Source of the DNA: an uncultured Bacteroidales bacterium
GTDB taxonomy: Bacteria; Bacteroidota; Bacteroidia; Bacteroidales; UBA932
Assembly: GCA_900317065.1 (NCBI GenBank)
Contig: ONFK01000087.1
Coordinates: 1 to 6,629, forward strand
Direction: 5' to 3'
DNA length: 6,629 bases
Shown here: one piece after another, positions 6,082-6,629 of the stretch
Position numbering within the stretch: the stretch's first letter is position 1
Layout of the letters: each line of letters begins with the position of its first letter
The notes under the pieces: generated by a model
What the model was told of the DNA's origin: nothing
Seen by the model: the letters and a program-made list of their open reading frames with translations, nothing else
The model's database searches: none
Translations under genes and position numbers: made by a program

Positions 6082-6629
6082 TCATTCCGTATATTTGTTT
6101 ATCAGGCGTACCATGAGGTCGTTGAGATGCTCAACCTGATATTCACCGACAGTGGCGGCAATGTGATCGTTGCCGACTCCGCTGTCGTTGGTGATAAAGA
6201 CATAGGTGCCTCCGGTAGGTATCGAGAAGAAACGGAGCATGAATTCGGTGTTCTTATCCACACCGCTTGCGGCGACGGGAATAAGTTTAATTCCCTGGGC
6301 TGCGTATGATTCCACGGACTTCTGAAGGCTTTTGATGATTGCGTCTTCGTGGTGAGCCGGAGCGTCCAGAAGCATGAAGGCCAGTTTTGCACAAGGAACT
6401 TCGCTCCAGGACAGTTTCTGCAAGCCAGTCTCAAGGGCGGTATGTACTGCTTCGGGATAGTCTCCGCCACCGCCGGCGTTTTGCTTCTTGATGAACTCTA
6501 TAGTAGTGCTGGCTTTGGTCGAGAAATCAGAGACCTTGGTAACATAATTATCTCCCTTGTCCCTATAAAACAATGCGGATGTGCGGAAAGTGACATCACT
6601 CTGCGTCTGCGCCGTCCTATCCAGGATAT
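6082..6629 (-). CDS. von Willebrand factor A-domain protein, C-terminal 181 residues (5' end outside window)
   Basis: The frame stays open from the right window edge to a TGA at 6082-6084, giving 181 visible residues. A TTG at 6573 is an internal leucine and not the start, because the frame continues upstream with plausible vWA sequence (ILDRTAQTQSDVTFRTSALF). Supporting segments are ALFYRDKGDNYVTKVSDFS, then the AGGGGDYPEAVHTALE loop, then LAFMLLDAPAHHED, where the Asp of LLDAPAH is the likely late metal-site aspartate. GIKLIPVAASGVDKNTEFMLR and a GGTYVFITNDSG stretch follow, ending INKYTE. These match the C-terminal half of vWA domains of the type that monitors a 'YRDxGDxY' edge strand, followed by a Gly-rich DxPEA loop. 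The first DxSxS motif and any signal peptide lie outside the window, so location and partners cannot be judged. It converges on the membrane protein gene with a 20-bp gap. Confidence 0.87.
   Translation of the reverse strand, partial: ILDRTAQTQSDVTFRTSALFYRDKGDNYVTKVSDFSTKASTTIEFIKKQNAGGGGDYPEAVHTALETGLQKLSWSEVPCAKLAFMLLDAPAHHEDAIIKSLQKSVESYAAQGIKLIPVAASGVDKNTEFMLRFFSIPTGGTYVFITNDSGVGNDHIAATVGEYQVEHLNDLMVRLINKYTE

Noticed and set aside
6090..6097. Second TATATTTG (-7 consensus) match on the plus strand
   Set aside because: It lies inside the 3' end of the convergent vWA gene, with no plus-strand gene downstream; treated as a chance match.
6571..6573. TTG at 6573 as the start of the vWA gene
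   Set aside because: The frame continues upstream to the window edge with sequence that fits the vWA fold, so this codon is an internal leucine and the gene is cut by the window.

Overview
This window looks like chromosomal DNA from a fairly GC-rich member of the Bacteroidales. The support is a RecG and a DPP5-like S9 peptidase that resemble Bacteroides/Porphyromonas proteins, a SusC/RagA-type TonB plug, a DUF3667-like membrane protein, Bacteroidetes -7 promoter elements (TAnnTTTG) and a lack of clear Shine-Dalgarno sequences. An uncultured gut lineage such as RC9/UBA932-like Bacteroidales would fit, but the genus cannot be fixed from this sequence. I see no mobile element, CRISPR array, tRNA or rRNA.

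Layout: a partial lipoprotein gene at the left edge reads leftward (1-134). A 102-bp AT-rich divergent intergenic region follows, with one TAnnTTTG element facing each way. Four tightly packed rightward genes come next: recG (237-2381), a DPP5-like dipeptidyl peptidase with a lipoprotein-like signal peptide (2386-4599), a small lipoprotein that is a stand-alone SusC-type TonB plug domain (4596-5135), and a multi-pass DUF3667-like membrane protein (5132-6061). The junctions are a 4-nt gap, an ATGA overlap and a second ATGA overlap, so the four genes are very probably one translationally coupled transcript. A convergent leftward gene for a von Willebrand factor A-domain protein (6082 to beyond 6629) closes the window, cut at its 5' end.

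Functionally, recG is a housekeeping DNA repair gene that appears to lead the operon. The three genes behind it are envelope functions: peptide digestion, a possible TonB-box-bearing plug, and an inner-membrane protein of unknown role. The most unusual item is the plug-only lipoprotein. It keeps the SusC family's TonB-box-like segment and the plug's closing signature, has no beta-barrel, and ends in a Lys/Ala-rich tail. The possibly leaderless recG start and an extra Gly/Ala-rich loop near the DPP5 active site are also worth checking. I found no strong evidence for a wholly new multi-gene system.
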